DNA of 64,000 nt, from assembly GCA_003212515.1 (NCBI GenBank), contig QCPL01000005.1, positions 25,943 through 89,942 of the forward strand, in the 5' to 3' direction. Shown piece by piece: positions 7,851-17,490 of the stretch. The first letter of the stretch is position 1, and the number at the start of each line of letters is the position of its first letter. The notes beneath the pieces were generated by a model, which worked only from the letters and a program-made list of their open reading frames with translations, was not told the origin of the DNA and made no database searches. This stretch comes from Prochlorococcus sp. AG-436-M02 (GTDB taxonomy: Bacteria; Cyanobacteriota; Cyanobacteriia; PCC-6307; Cyanobiaceae). Position numbers and translations under genes: made by a program.

Positions 7851-10598
7851 TTAGTTTTCTGCACAAAACTCTAATGATTTTGAACTGTTTGTAGAAGAGG
7901 TTACTCTTACTGCCTTTGCCCCTACAAATTTATTTTCTAATAATTTTGTTGCTAAGGGATTTTCTATACGTCTTCTAAGAATTCTTCTTAAGGGTCTAGC
8001 ACCATATTCTGGTTCATATGCTTCAACAGCAAGACTTTCAATAATCGTGTCATCTAAACGCAGTTCTAAGTCTTGTTCTCCTAATAATTTTGTTAATTCA
8101 ATTAACTGGAGCTTGATTATTTTCTGAAGACTTTCTTGCGTAAGAGGATTAAAACGAATAATTTCGTCAATTCGATTTAGGAATTCAGGGCGAAAATTTT
8201 TACTTAGTGCATCATTGATACTTTGGCTCAGTTTTAATTCAAGTTCAGAGTGATCTTCTGTTGGAAGTTGAGAAGATTTTGCATTTTTTAAGATTTCCCT
8301 GCTTGCAAGATTGCTTGTCATTACTACGACGGTGTGACGAAAATCTATTGTTCTGCCTTGAGAGTCAGTTAAGCGACCATCGTCCAAAACTTGTAAAAGG
8401 ATATTGAATACATCTGGATGCGCTTTTTCAATTTCATCAACTAATAAGACAGCATATGGTCTGCTACGGATTGCTTCTGTTAGTTGTCCTCCTTGTTCAT
8501 AGCCGACATATCCAGGTGGTGCTCCAATAAGACGTGCGACTGCATTTCTCTCCATAAATTCACTCATATCAAGTCTTACTAAAGCTTCTGACTCGTCAAA
8601 TAAAGAAGCTGCAAGTGTTTTAGCAAGTTCTGTTTTACCAACACCTGTTGGTCCAAGGAATAAAAACGAGCCGATAGGCCTGCGACTGTCTTTCATGCCA
8701 GCACGCGCTCTTTTGATAGCGGCAGCAACAGCTTTAACGGCTTCATTTTGACCAATGACTTTATTAGATAAATCTTGTTCTAGATTCAATAGTTTTTGTC
8801 TTTCTTCAGCAAGGACTTTGTTTACTGGGATACCTGTCCATCGCGCAACAATATCTGCTATATCCTCAGGCGCAACTTCGTTTTTGATAATTGTGTTTCC
8901 ATCATTTTTTAATCTTTGTAATTCGTTAGATATGAAATTAATTTTTTTCTGTAAATGATGCAGTTCATCATATTGAAGCCTTGCAGCTTCCTCTAATTGC
9001 CCGTTTGACTCTTCTTCTGAAATAGATAGTTTAATATCCCTCTCTTCATGTATAAGTTCATTTACTTCCTCTAATAAATTTTTCTCATTATGCCATTTTT
9101 CAGTTAGATCATTTAACTTCTGTTCTAAAATATATTGCTGCTCTTCATATTCTTTCCTATCACATTCTTCTATTTCATCCTCATCATTTAATAACATAGA
9201 TTCTATTTTCCTAAGGTTTAATTCTATTTCTTCAATAATTTTAGGTTTAGTAGTTGATTCCATTCTAATTTGTGCTGCAGCTTCATCTATAAGATCAATT
9301 GCTTTATCTGGTAAACAACGGTCACTGATATATCTATCAGCTAAACGAGCAGCTGTAATTAAAGCTTCATCAGCAATATTTACTTCATGATGCTTTTCAT
9401 AACGCTCTTTAATGCCTCTTAGGATTTCTATGCTTAATTCAAGAGATGGTTCTTTAATATGAACTTGTTGAAATCTTCTATTGAGGGCTTGATCTTTTTC
9501 TATGGTTTTCCGATAGCTTTCGGGTGTGGTGGCTCCGATACATCTGATATCGCCATTTGCGAGTACAGGTTTCAATAAGCTTCCTGCATCTGTGCTAGAC
9601 CTTTCGCTACTTATAATTGTGTGTAAATCGTCAATAAATAAAACAATACCTGCATTAGGCTGACTGGCTTCTTTTAGAACTGATCTAAAGCGCTCTTCGA
9701 ATTGTCCACGGAATTTAGTTCCAGCTATTAATGCACCAATATCTAATAAAATAATCTTCAAACCTTTTATAGAGTCTGGAACATCTCCTTTAATTATTCT
9801 TTGAGCTAACAATTCCGCTATTGCTGTTTTACCTACGCCAGATGAGCCAATAAGAACTGGGTTATTTTTACCCCTTCTAGATAACACTTTTATTGTAAGC
9901 TGAATTTCATTGTTCCTTCCAATTACTGGGTCAAGCTCACCTTTTTCAGCTGCAAGAGTAAGATCTTTACCATATAAATTAAGTGCGTTAGGTTCTTTTT
10001 CTAATGCAAGCTGATTATTCTCTTTTATTTGTTTAGTTTCTATAATTCTATTGCTAATATCAGGATCTTTGCTTTTTCTTATTTTACCATTTTCAGACTT
10101 AACTGAGCTGTTTGTAGATCTAGAAATAGTTTGCTGTGATCTTTTCTTGCTTATTGGATTTGGAAGACTTTTTAATTTACCTTCTAAGATTTCACTTGTT
10201 AAGCCAAGCTCATTAAATAATTCAGAACCAATACGATTATCTCTGGCTAATGCAACAAGTATGTGTGAGATTTCAATAAATTTCGACCCCCAACTTCTCC
10301 GAAATGTATCTGCCCGATCAAGAAGAATTTCTAGGTCTTCACCAATAAATAATTCGAGTGAATTACAAGCTTCAGTAGTTGCAAGAAATTCTTCTAAGTT
10401 ATCAAGTAGCTCTAACTTATTAATTGGAAGTGCGTCAATTACATCACGATAGTTTTCATCATTAAAGAGAACTTGGAGAATATGCTCTATATCGAAATAT
10501 TCATGCTTCCACCTTCTAGCTTCTTGTTCACCACTGATTAAGAGATTCCAAGCATCATCACTAAAACGATCGGGAGAGGAAGTAAGACTATTAGTCAT
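7851..10598 (-). CDS. clpB2: ClpB-type AAA+ disaggregase/Hsp100, second (ClpB2-like) form
   Basis: This is an Hsp100 unfoldase of about 915 residues with an N-domain, two AAA+ rings and a long coiled-coil middle domain (roughly residues 410-560). D1 has Walker A GSSGVGKTA near 262 and a Walker B reading LFIDDLHT; D2 has GPTGVGKTELAKT near 650 and LLVDEIEKAHPDV near 720. No ClpP-binding loop was noted, so refolding rather than proteolysis is favoured. ATG at 10598 (MTNSLTSSPDRF) is preferred to the ORF-track start ten residues upstream. The D1 Walker B carries Asp where most ClpB have catalytic Glu. A linker of about 70 residues after the N-domain is low-complexity and charged. Confidence 0.88.
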   Translation of the reverse strand: MTNSLTSSPDRFSDDAWNLLISGEQEARRWKHEYFDIEHILQVLFNDENYRDVIDALPINKLELLDNLEEFLATTEACNSLELFIGEDLEILLDRADTFRRSWGSKFIEISHILVALARDNRIGSELFNELGLTSEILEGKLKSLPNPISKKRSQQTISRSTNSSVKSENGKIRKSKDPDISNRIIETKQIKENNQLALEKEPNALNLYGKDLTLAAEKGELDPVIGRNNEIQLTIKVLSRRGKNNPVLIGSSGVGKTAIAELLAQRIIKGDVPDSIKGLKIILLDIGALIAGTKFRGQFEERFRSVLKEASQPNAGIVLFIDDLHTIISSERSSTDAGSLLKPVLANGDIRCIGATTPESYRKTIEKDQALNRRFQQVHIKEPSLELSIEILRGIKERYEKHHEVNIADEALITAARLADRYISDRCLPDKAIDLIDEAAAQIRMESTTKPKIIEEIELNLRKIESMLLNDEDEIEECDRKEYEEQQYILEQKLNDLTEKWHNEKNLLEEVNELIHEERDIKLSISEEESNGQLEEAARLQYDELHHLQKKINFISNELQRLKNDGNTIIKNEVAPEDIADIVARWTGIPVNKVLAEERQKLLNLEQDLSNKVIGQNEAVKAVAAAIKRARAGMKDSRRPIGSFLFLGPTGVGKTELAKTLAASLFDESEALVRLDMSEFMERNAVARLIGAPPGYVGYEQGGQLTEAIRSRPYAVLLVDEIEKAHPDVFNILLQVLDDGRLTDSQGRTIDFRHTVVVMTSNLASREILKNAKSSQLPTEDHSELELKLSQSINDALSKNFRPEFLNRIDEIIRFNPLTQESLQKIIKLQLIELTKLLGEQDLELRLDDTIIESLAVEAYEPEYGARPLRRILRRRIENPLATKLLENKFVGAKAVRVTSSTNSSKSLEFCAEN

Positions 10599-10633
10599 TG
10601 TTAGTGATTGGTTTTTCTGATATAGCATTTGAA

Positions 10634-11035
10634 TTAATTCTTTGTCTCTTTCGATGCAAGATCAATTAATTCAATCTTGTAGCCATCTGGGTCTTCAATG
10701 AAAGCAATAATTGTTTTGCCATGTTTCATTGGTCCTGGTTGCCGATGAATTTTGCAACCATTTTTTTCAATTGATGAACAGGTTTTATAAATATTCTGAA
10801 CACCTAGTGCAATATGGCCAAAACCATTTCCTAAATCATAATCTTTAGTATCCCAATTATGTGTTAGCTCTAGCACGGAAGTCTCTTCTTCTGAACCATA
10901 ACCAAGAAATGCGAGTGTAAATCGACCCGAAGGATAATCTTTTTGTCTTAAGAGTTGCATGCCTAATATTTTCGTGTAAAACCAAATTGATTTTTCTAGA
11001 TCAGTAACACGAATCATCGTATGAAGTATTTGCAT
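10634..11035 (-). CDS. gloA: Lactoylglutathione lyase (glyoxalase I)
   Basis: Glyoxalase I isomerises the hemithioacetal of methylglyoxal and glutathione to S-lactoylglutathione, detoxifying a by-product of triose metabolism. The 133-residue VOC-fold protein has the metal-ligand positions expected for GloA: LHTMIRVTDLEKS at the N-terminus, the ELTHNWD segment, GFGHIALGV and the C-terminal EDPDGYKIELI. Length is typical of the bacterial single-domain enzyme. It lies directly upstream of the clpB2-like gene (35 bases to its chosen start) and divergent from enolase. Confidence 0.93.
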   Translation of the reverse strand: MQILHTMIRVTDLEKSIWFYTKILGMQLLRQKDYPSGRFTLAFLGYGSEEETSVLELTHNWDTKDYDLGNGFGHIALGVQNIYKTCSSIEKNGCKIHRQPGPMKHGKTIIAFIEDPDGYKIELIDLASKETKN

Positions 11036-11164
11036 TTTTCAGCAACTCTTTTTTTAAGATATCTCCATTCTGCATGTTGTTTTGATTTTTGAAAAAGCTC
11101 AGCAAATGCCAAAACCCTGAAAAATTCTCAGTAAATGGGCCCTGGAACTCATAAGATCTGATAA

Positions 11165-12481
<1,317 letters not shown>

Positions 12482-12501
12482 TTTCCAAATCTATTTATTC
12501 T

Positions 12502-14196
12502 TTAGTTATTAGTTGAGTTATTCTTTCTTTGTAGGTGCTCAAGTTTTTCGTCTCGTCTTATTTTCATTTGAAGTGTTAACCATTTTAAGGAAATGGGAAA
12601 AGCAATTCCTATTGGTATTAATGAGAATATAGATCTATTGTTTGATGCTAAAAGAGCAGCAGAGATCCCAAGACAACCTAATAAAATTGATTGCCCCATT
12701 GATTGCTGAGCATTAATCATTCTTCGCAGTTGGCGATCAGACTCTCCAAGCCTGATTTGTAGTTGAAGATCACCTTGTTCCAGTCTTTCTAAGTTTTCAT
12801 CCAGACGCTTTGGTAGGCCTACTGCTTTACTTCCTAGTTCGCCAAATTGGCGCCCTATTTCGTTTATCAAATCATTTGGATTGGGATTACTAGATGTCAT
12901 TAGTGGGATTAGGTATGGCTTGGTAATTGCGATTAGATTAAAGCTTGGATCAAGGCTTCTACCCACGCCCTCAAAAGTAGATAAAGCTCTCATTACAAAA
13001 ATGAGTTCAACAGGAAGCCTAAATGGTTGTCCATAGACTAATTCATAAAGATCTACAGATAATTTCTCAATTGTATCTGTGTCAAAGGGTGGAGTAAGTC
13101 TTTCCTTTAACATTATCCTCACTAATCGTCTAACTGGCCCTAAATCAATTCCTTTTGCTAGTAATCCAGCTTCTTGCAATTTTCTTACAAGTTTAGTGGC
13201 ATCTCCTAGGGCAGCAGCTTTAACCATGCTCCCAAGTTCATTTCTTAGACGATCAGAAATCATACCCATCATTCCAAAGTCGTAAAAGATTAGGGAGCCA
13301 TCTTTCGACACAGCTAGGTTCCCAGGATGAGGATCTGCATGAAAGAAGCCAAATTCAATAAGTTGTTTTAAATAGCTCGATGCTCCTAGCTCTGCAATTG
13401 AAGAAGGGTTAATACCATTTTTTATAATTTCTTCTTGATCATTGATTTTGATACCTGGTAGATAATCCAAGCAAAGAACTTTCTTTGTGCTTAATTCCCA
13501 AATAACCCTAGGAACTTTGATCTTGGGATCCTCAAGAAATTGTTGACGAAATCTTGCTGCATATTCAGCTTCTACTTGAAAATCAAGTTCTTTTAATAAA
13601 ACCTTTTTGCATTCTCTAGCTATCCCAATCCAGTCGCGTCCTTGGCTCCAAGATTTCTTTTTTTGTAGGACTACAGCTACTTGTTGCATTATTTCAAGGT
13701 CTATTCTGAAAAAAGTTTCTAAACCAGGACGCTGAATTTTTAAAACTACTTTTCTTCCACTACTTAGACAGGCTCTATGAACTTGCGCTATTGAAGCAGC
13801 AGCAATGGGTTTTTCATCAAGATCGATAATTTCTTTGCACCTTTCCCCTAGCTGTGTCTCTAAGATTGCTTGTACTTTTTCAAAGTCAAATGCGGGAACT
13901 TTATCTTGTAATCCAGCGAGTTCTATGATCCAATTTTTTGGCAAAACATCAGGCCTTGCTGAAATTAATTGGCCAAGTTTTATAAAGGCAGAGCCTAGAT
14001 CAAGCAACTCTTTTGTAAGCCATTTAGCTCTAGAATGCTGCCTAATATTTTCTTTAGTTTTTGAGAAGCCGCCTAGATAAGTCCATTTTTGCGAGTCGCA
14101 CCATAAGATGAATAACAATGTTATTACAGATCGCCAAATTCTTATGGCACGGAAATATTGACGTAAGGATTTGATTATTGAGCTTTGAAGTATCAA
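12502..14196 (-). CDS. ABC1/UbiB (AarF) family atypical kinase
   Basis: UbiB-family proteins are membrane-associated atypical kinases or ATPases linked to prenyl-lipid (quinone, tocopherol) metabolism. The 564-residue protein has the family KxGQ motif (FIKLGQLISARPDVLP, near 70-85), the alanine-rich loop AAASIAQVHRA, VVLKIQRPG, FFHADPHPGNLA and the metal-binding YDFGMMG. The C-terminus carries two hydrophobic stretches likely to anchor it in the membrane. Cyanobacteria hold several paralogues, so the exact substrate pathway is unknown. It overlaps by four bases the small gene upstream, suggesting translational coupling. Confidence 0.9.
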   Translation of the reverse strand: MILQSSIIKSLRQYFRAIRIWRSVITLLFILWCDSQKWTYLGGFSKTKENIRQHSRAKWLTKELLDLGSAFIKLGQLISARPDVLPKNWIIELAGLQDKVPAFDFEKVQAILETQLGERCKEIIDLDEKPIAAASIAQVHRACLSSGRKVVLKIQRPGLETFFRIDLEIMQQVAVVLQKKKSWSQGRDWIGIARECKKVLLKELDFQVEAEYAARFRQQFLEDPKIKVPRVIWELSTKKVLCLDYLPGIKINDQEEIIKNGINPSSIAELGASSYLKQLIEFGFFHADPHPGNLAVSKDGSLIFYDFGMMGMISDRLRNELGSMVKAAALGDATKLVRKLQEAGLLAKGIDLGPVRRLVRIMLKERLTPPFDTDTIEKLSVDLYELVYGQPFRLPVELIFVMRALSTFEGVGRSLDPSFNLIAITKPYLIPLMTSSNPNPNDLINEIGRQFGELGSKAVGLPKRLDENLERLEQGDLQLQIRLGESDRQLRRMINAQQSMGQSILLGCLGISAALLASNNRSIFSLIPIGIAFPISLKWLTLQMKIRRDEKLEHLQRKNNSTNN

Positions 14197-14507
14197 TTGA
14201 TTTCCTCAATTTGATTTGTTAGGTTTACAATTTCCTTTCTTATTTGATTTATTTTACTTTGAACAGTAAAAGAAGCGTCCTTTTTAAAAAGATTCTTTGT
14301 TAGATTTTTCTTTTCATTTTCTATTGCATTAATTCTCTCAGCTTCATCGACAATTTCTTTTTGAAATAGATCCCACTCTTTCTTGATGCCAGAAGGTGAA
14401 TCCCTGATGAATCCTGCTGCTTCATATAATGAAGCAGTCAAATTCTTGTCTAAGCGAGTCTTGAGTCGTTTGAATATAGCTTTGAGCAAAGTTTCAGAGG
14501 ATGCCAT
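14193..14507 (-). CDS. Conserved small coiled-coil protein upstream of the UbiB-family gene
   Basis: The product is unrecognised. It has 104 residues, is soluble and highly charged, and its C-terminal half (about residues 45-104, rich in E, K, N and I) looks like a coiled coil. The N-terminal part contains AAGFIRDSPSGIKKEWDLFQKEI, which is more conserved-looking. It starts with ATG and its stop overlaps the start of the UbiB-family gene by four bases, so the pair is probably co-translated. A role as a helper of the UbiB-type kinase is only a contextual guess. Confidence 0.65.
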   Translation of the reverse strand: MASSETLLKAIFKRLKTRLDKNLTASLYEAAGFIRDSPSGIKKEWDLFQKEIVDEAERINAIENEKKNLTKNLFKKDASFTVQSKINQIRKEIVNLTNQIEEIN

Positions 14508-14703
14508 TAAGTGCCTGTATTAAGACTAGAATTTTAGAAGATTTTCCTAGAATTATGACTTCTATGAGTTGACTTTTTCTACTTTGGACTGATAAACGTA
14601 AAGGAATTTAGGACAGGTTTAGTAATTTTAGCCCTTTTAAACAATTGGAAGGTATTCGAATCACTTTTCAATAGATCTTTTTATTTGATTATTTGAAATG
14701 ATC

Positions 14704-14946
14704 TTAGAAAAATAACTCTGCATATTGTTTACCTTTTGCAGTTAAAACACTTTCTTCTTGGAGAGATTGGCTGCTATACATGGTTTGATTTGGAAGTCTA
14801 GTTAAGGCTTTACGAGTAATTTTATATCCTATTGCTAGAGATCCACCAATTAAAAATGGTAAAAGCCAATAATTGATGAATGGTTGGAATTTTTTTTTGA
14901 TTTTTTCATTTCCTAGATTTGGGAAATTGAAATTGCCACAAAGCAT
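14704..14946 (-). CDS. Small single-pass membrane protein, start uncertain
   Basis: The product is unrecognised. The ATG-started version has 80 residues with one hydrophobic helix (YWLLPFLIGGSLAIGY) and a polar tail. The same frame is open for 51 further codons upstream to 15099 and reads like protein (IPFRKFKTALIHYGVVYHDE), yet contains no ATG, GTG or TTG. The true gene may therefore start elsewhere through a frameshift, use a rare start, or be decaying. It is convergent or divergent with no clear partner. Confidence is moderate that this is coding and low that the 14946 ATG is the real start. Confidence 0.45.
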   Translation of the reverse strand: MLCGNFNFPNLGNEKIKKKFQPFINYWLLPFLIGGSLAIGYKITRKALTRLPNQTMYSSQSLQEESVLTAKGKQYAELFF

Positions 14947-15169
14947 CTCTTTAAGTTGGGAGCAAAAATTTCTTCTATTTAGTTTTTCTAATTCTATTGA
15001 GATATCTGGTTCATCATGATATACGACACCATAATGAATTAATGCAGTTTTAAATTTTCTAAAAGGGATGTGAGGATTGATTATTGCTCTATGCCTTGGT
15101 CACTTTTCCTTTGTTAGTCTTAATATGCTGCTCTCAGTAAAAACCAATTTTTAAGGAGCGTCACAAATC

Positions 15170-16126
15170 TTGGAAACAATTGAAACTGATGTGGTGATAG
15201 TTGGGGGTGGACCTGCTGGCTGCAGTTGCGCTCTCTATACATCCAGAGCGGATTTGAAGACAGTTATTCTTGATAAGAATCCTTCAGTAGGGGCACTTGC
15301 TATAACTCATCAGATTGCAAATTACCCTGGTGTGCCAACAGATATTAGTGGAGAAGACTTGCTTAACTTAATGAGAGATCAAGCTGTTCAATATGGAACT
15401 GATTATCGACGAGCTCAGGTTTTTGGCATAGATACCACTGGCGATTGGAAGACAGTGTTTACTCCTGAAGGTACATTTAAAGGCCGGGCCCTAGTTGTTG
15501 CGAGTGGTGCAATGGGCAGGCCCGCTTCATTTAAAGGTGAAGCCGAGTTTCTTGGTAGAGGTGTGAGTTATTGTGCAACTTGTGATGGGGCATTTTATAA
15601 ATCACGGGAGGTTGCTGTTGTAGGAGTCAATAAAGAGGCAATAGAGGAAGCACAAGTACTTACAAAATTTGCTTCAACCGTACATTGGATTACATCAAAT
15701 GATCCTAAAGAAGACAATATTGAAGCGATGGATTTGATCTCTAAGAAGAATGTAAAGCATTGGAGCAAAACGAGATTAATGAAAATAGATGGCAGTGATG
15801 CTGGTGTAACAGGGGTTGTTTTGAAGACCCGCTCTAATGAAGAGACTCAACCTTTACCAGTTGAGGGAGTATTTGTTTATATGAGTGGTTCAAAACCTAT
15901 TACTGATTTTTTGGGTGATCAAATTGCATTAAAAGAAGATGGCGGGGTAATCGTGGATGATTTTATGTCAACAACTTCTGAAGGTGTTTGGGCTATAGGT
16001 GATATAAGAAATACTCCTTTTAAACAAGCAGTAGTAGCTGCTTCTGATGGATGTATTGCTGCTATGGCTATAGATAGATATTTAAATAGTCGTAAGTCAA
16101 TTCGTGTAGATTGGGTTCATTCTTAA
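15170..16126 (+). CDS. trxB: Flavin thioredoxin reductase, probably the ferredoxin-dependent (FFTR/DTR) type
   Basis: The 318-residue flavoprotein has the NTR-like layout: FAD-binding GGGPAGCSCALY near residue 12, the redox-active CATCDG near 136 and the FAD closing segment WAIGDIRNTPFKQAV near 283. The central pyridine-nucleotide domain lacks the usual GGGDSA loop (reads VVGVNKEAIEEA) and the HRR motif (reads WITSNDPK). This is what is expected of FFTR, reported in Gloeobacter and Prochlorococcus to take electrons from ferredoxin and replace FTR. The start is TTG, preceded by AAGGAG eleven bases upstream, and no ATG fits. The electron donor is inferred. Confidence 0.88.
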   Translation: METIETDVVIVGGGPAGCSCALYTSRADLKTVILDKNPSVGALAITHQIANYPGVPTDISGEDLLNLMRDQAVQYGTDYRRAQVFGIDTTGDWKTVFTPEGTFKGRALVVASGAMGRPASFKGEAEFLGRGVSYCATCDGAFYKSREVAVVGVNKEAIEEAQVLTKFASTVHWITSNDPKEDNIEAMDLISKKNVKHWSKTRLMKIDGSDAGVTGVVLKTRSNEETQPLPVEGVFVYMSGSKPITDFLGDQIALKEDGGVIVDDFMSTTSEGVWAIGDIRNTPFKQAVVAASDGCIAAMAIDRYLNSRKSIRVDWVHS

Positions 16127-16185
16127 CTTAATTAGATATATTTATTGAATTGAGATTATTGAGCTAGATTTTATTTAGTCAACTT

Positions 16186-16467
16186 TTATAGTTCAATCGC
16201 TTCAGAAACATAAGCGACTCCACCGTAATAGCTAAGGATTGATTTGACATTATCTTTTAGCTTACTAATAATGTCTTCTTCACAGAAGACTATTACATGA
16301 GCATTTGCTCCTAGACCAGAAAACTCCATATCTTCTGAAACTACTGTTTCAGGACCTCTCCCAGTAGCATGCTTTGTAACTGTATATCCTGGGACATCTG
16401 CAGCTTCTAATGCTTTTAAAATGGCATCCAACTCTCTTTCACTAAAGATAAGATCTAATCTTTTCAT
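16186..16467 (-). CDS. sbtB: PII-like bicarbonate-transport regulator SbtB, short form
   Basis: SbtB is a trimeric PII-like protein that binds adenine nucleotides such as cAMP and controls SbtA. The 93-residue protein has the PII-type ferredoxin fold pattern with the T-loop region (TGRGPETVVSEDM) and the closing strand YYGGVAYVSEAIEL. It ends where longer SbtB proteins continue into the C-terminal CGPxGC redox R-loop, so that loop is absent. It starts three bases after the sbtA stop, making a tight sbtA-sbtB pair. Assignment rests on this linkage plus fold-like sequence. Confidence 0.85.
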   Translation of the reverse strand: MKRLDLIFSERELDAILKALEAADVPGYTVTKHATGRGPETVVSEDMEFSGLGANAHVIVFCEEDIISKLKDNVKSILSYYGGVAYVSEAIEL

Positions 16468-16470
16468 TTT

Positions 16471-17466
16471 TTAACCTGCAGAAGGAATGATGTTATTCAC
16501 AAGACCCATATATAAAGGAATCCCAATAACAATGTTAAATGGAAAAGTTAGTCCTAGAGTAGTAGAAATGTAATAACTTGCTTTAGCTTCAGGGACAGTC
16601 ATCCTCATGGCGGCTGGGACCGCAAGATAAGATGCACTTGCGCAAAGTACAGCGAATAGAAGTGCATTTCCAGGTTCAAGAAGTAATGCTTTCGCTACAA
16701 ATACGCCTAAAACAGCATTCAATAGAGGAATTAATACAGCAAAGAAAATCAGGAATGAACCTGCCTTTTTGAGACCAGGTAATCTTTGTGCTGCAACTAT
16801 ACCCATATCAAGTAAAAAGAAACATTCTGCACCGTAAAATAATTTTCCGGTAAAGGGTTGCATTTTTTCTACTCCGCTTGGATTATGAGCTGCAGTTAGG
16901 AATCCAATTAACAGACTTCCAAGAAGTAAATACACCGAACCATTAAGAACTGATTCTCGGAATATTGAACTCCATTTCATTTCTCTAGAAATGGGTCTAT
17001 TTTTTGGTGCTGCAAGCTTTACGAGGAGCAACCCAACAATAATTGCTGGTGATTCCATTAATGCGAGTGCTGCAACCATGAAACCATCAAAGTGAATATT
17101 TTGACTTTCCAAGAAACTTTCTGCAGTTATGAATGTAACCGCACTTATGGAACCATAGGCTGCTGCAATTGCGGCTGAATTAAATACATCAAGTTTTAGT
17201 CTAAGTATCACGAAACAAATCAGCGGAATCACTAAAGACATTGCTATTGCAGAGGACACTGTCGGAACTACTTGTCCCCCAAATCCACTTTTTTCAAGTT
17301 CCATTCCTCCTTTAAACCCAATTGCCAGAAGAAGATATAAAGAGAACAGTTTTGGAAGCGGGGCTGGTATTTCTAAATCAGACCTTAAAAGAACAGCAAT
17401 TATTCCTAAGAAAAAGAAAAGAACAGGTGGTGTTAGTACGTTTTGAAGAACAAGGTTAGTCTCCAT
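16471..17466 (-). CDS. sbtA: Sodium-dependent bicarbonate transporter SbtA
   Basis: SbtA imports HCO3- with Na+ across the plasma membrane to feed the carboxysome. The 331-residue protein is almost entirely hydrophobic, with about ten transmembrane segments in two inverted halves. Recognisable segments include LAIGFKGGMELEKSG, AAYGSISAVTF, ALMESPAIIVG and SASYLAVPAAMR followed by PEAKASYYISTTLG. It is somewhat shorter than the roughly 370-residue Synechocystis protein, mostly in the cytoplasmic middle loop. It is followed immediately by sbtB and preceded, 25 bases away, by a BicA-like SulP gene on the same strand. Confidence 0.93.
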   Translation of the reverse strand: METNLVLQNVLTPPVLFFFLGIIAVLLRSDLEIPAPLPKLFSLYLLLAIGFKGGMELEKSGFGGQVVPTVSSAIAMSLVIPLICFVILRLKLDVFNSAAIAAAYGSISAVTFITAESFLESQNIHFDGFMVAALALMESPAIIVGLLLVKLAAPKNRPISREMKWSSIFRESVLNGSVYLLLGSLLIGFLTAAHNPSGVEKMQPFTGKLFYGAECFFLLDMGIVAAQRLPGLKKAGSFLIFFAVLIPLLNAVLGVFVAKALLLEPGNALLFAVLCASASYLAVPAAMRMTVPEAKASYYISTTLGLTFPFNIVIGIPLYMGLVNNIIPSAG

Positions 17467-17490
17467 AGCTTTCTAATATATAAATGATTT

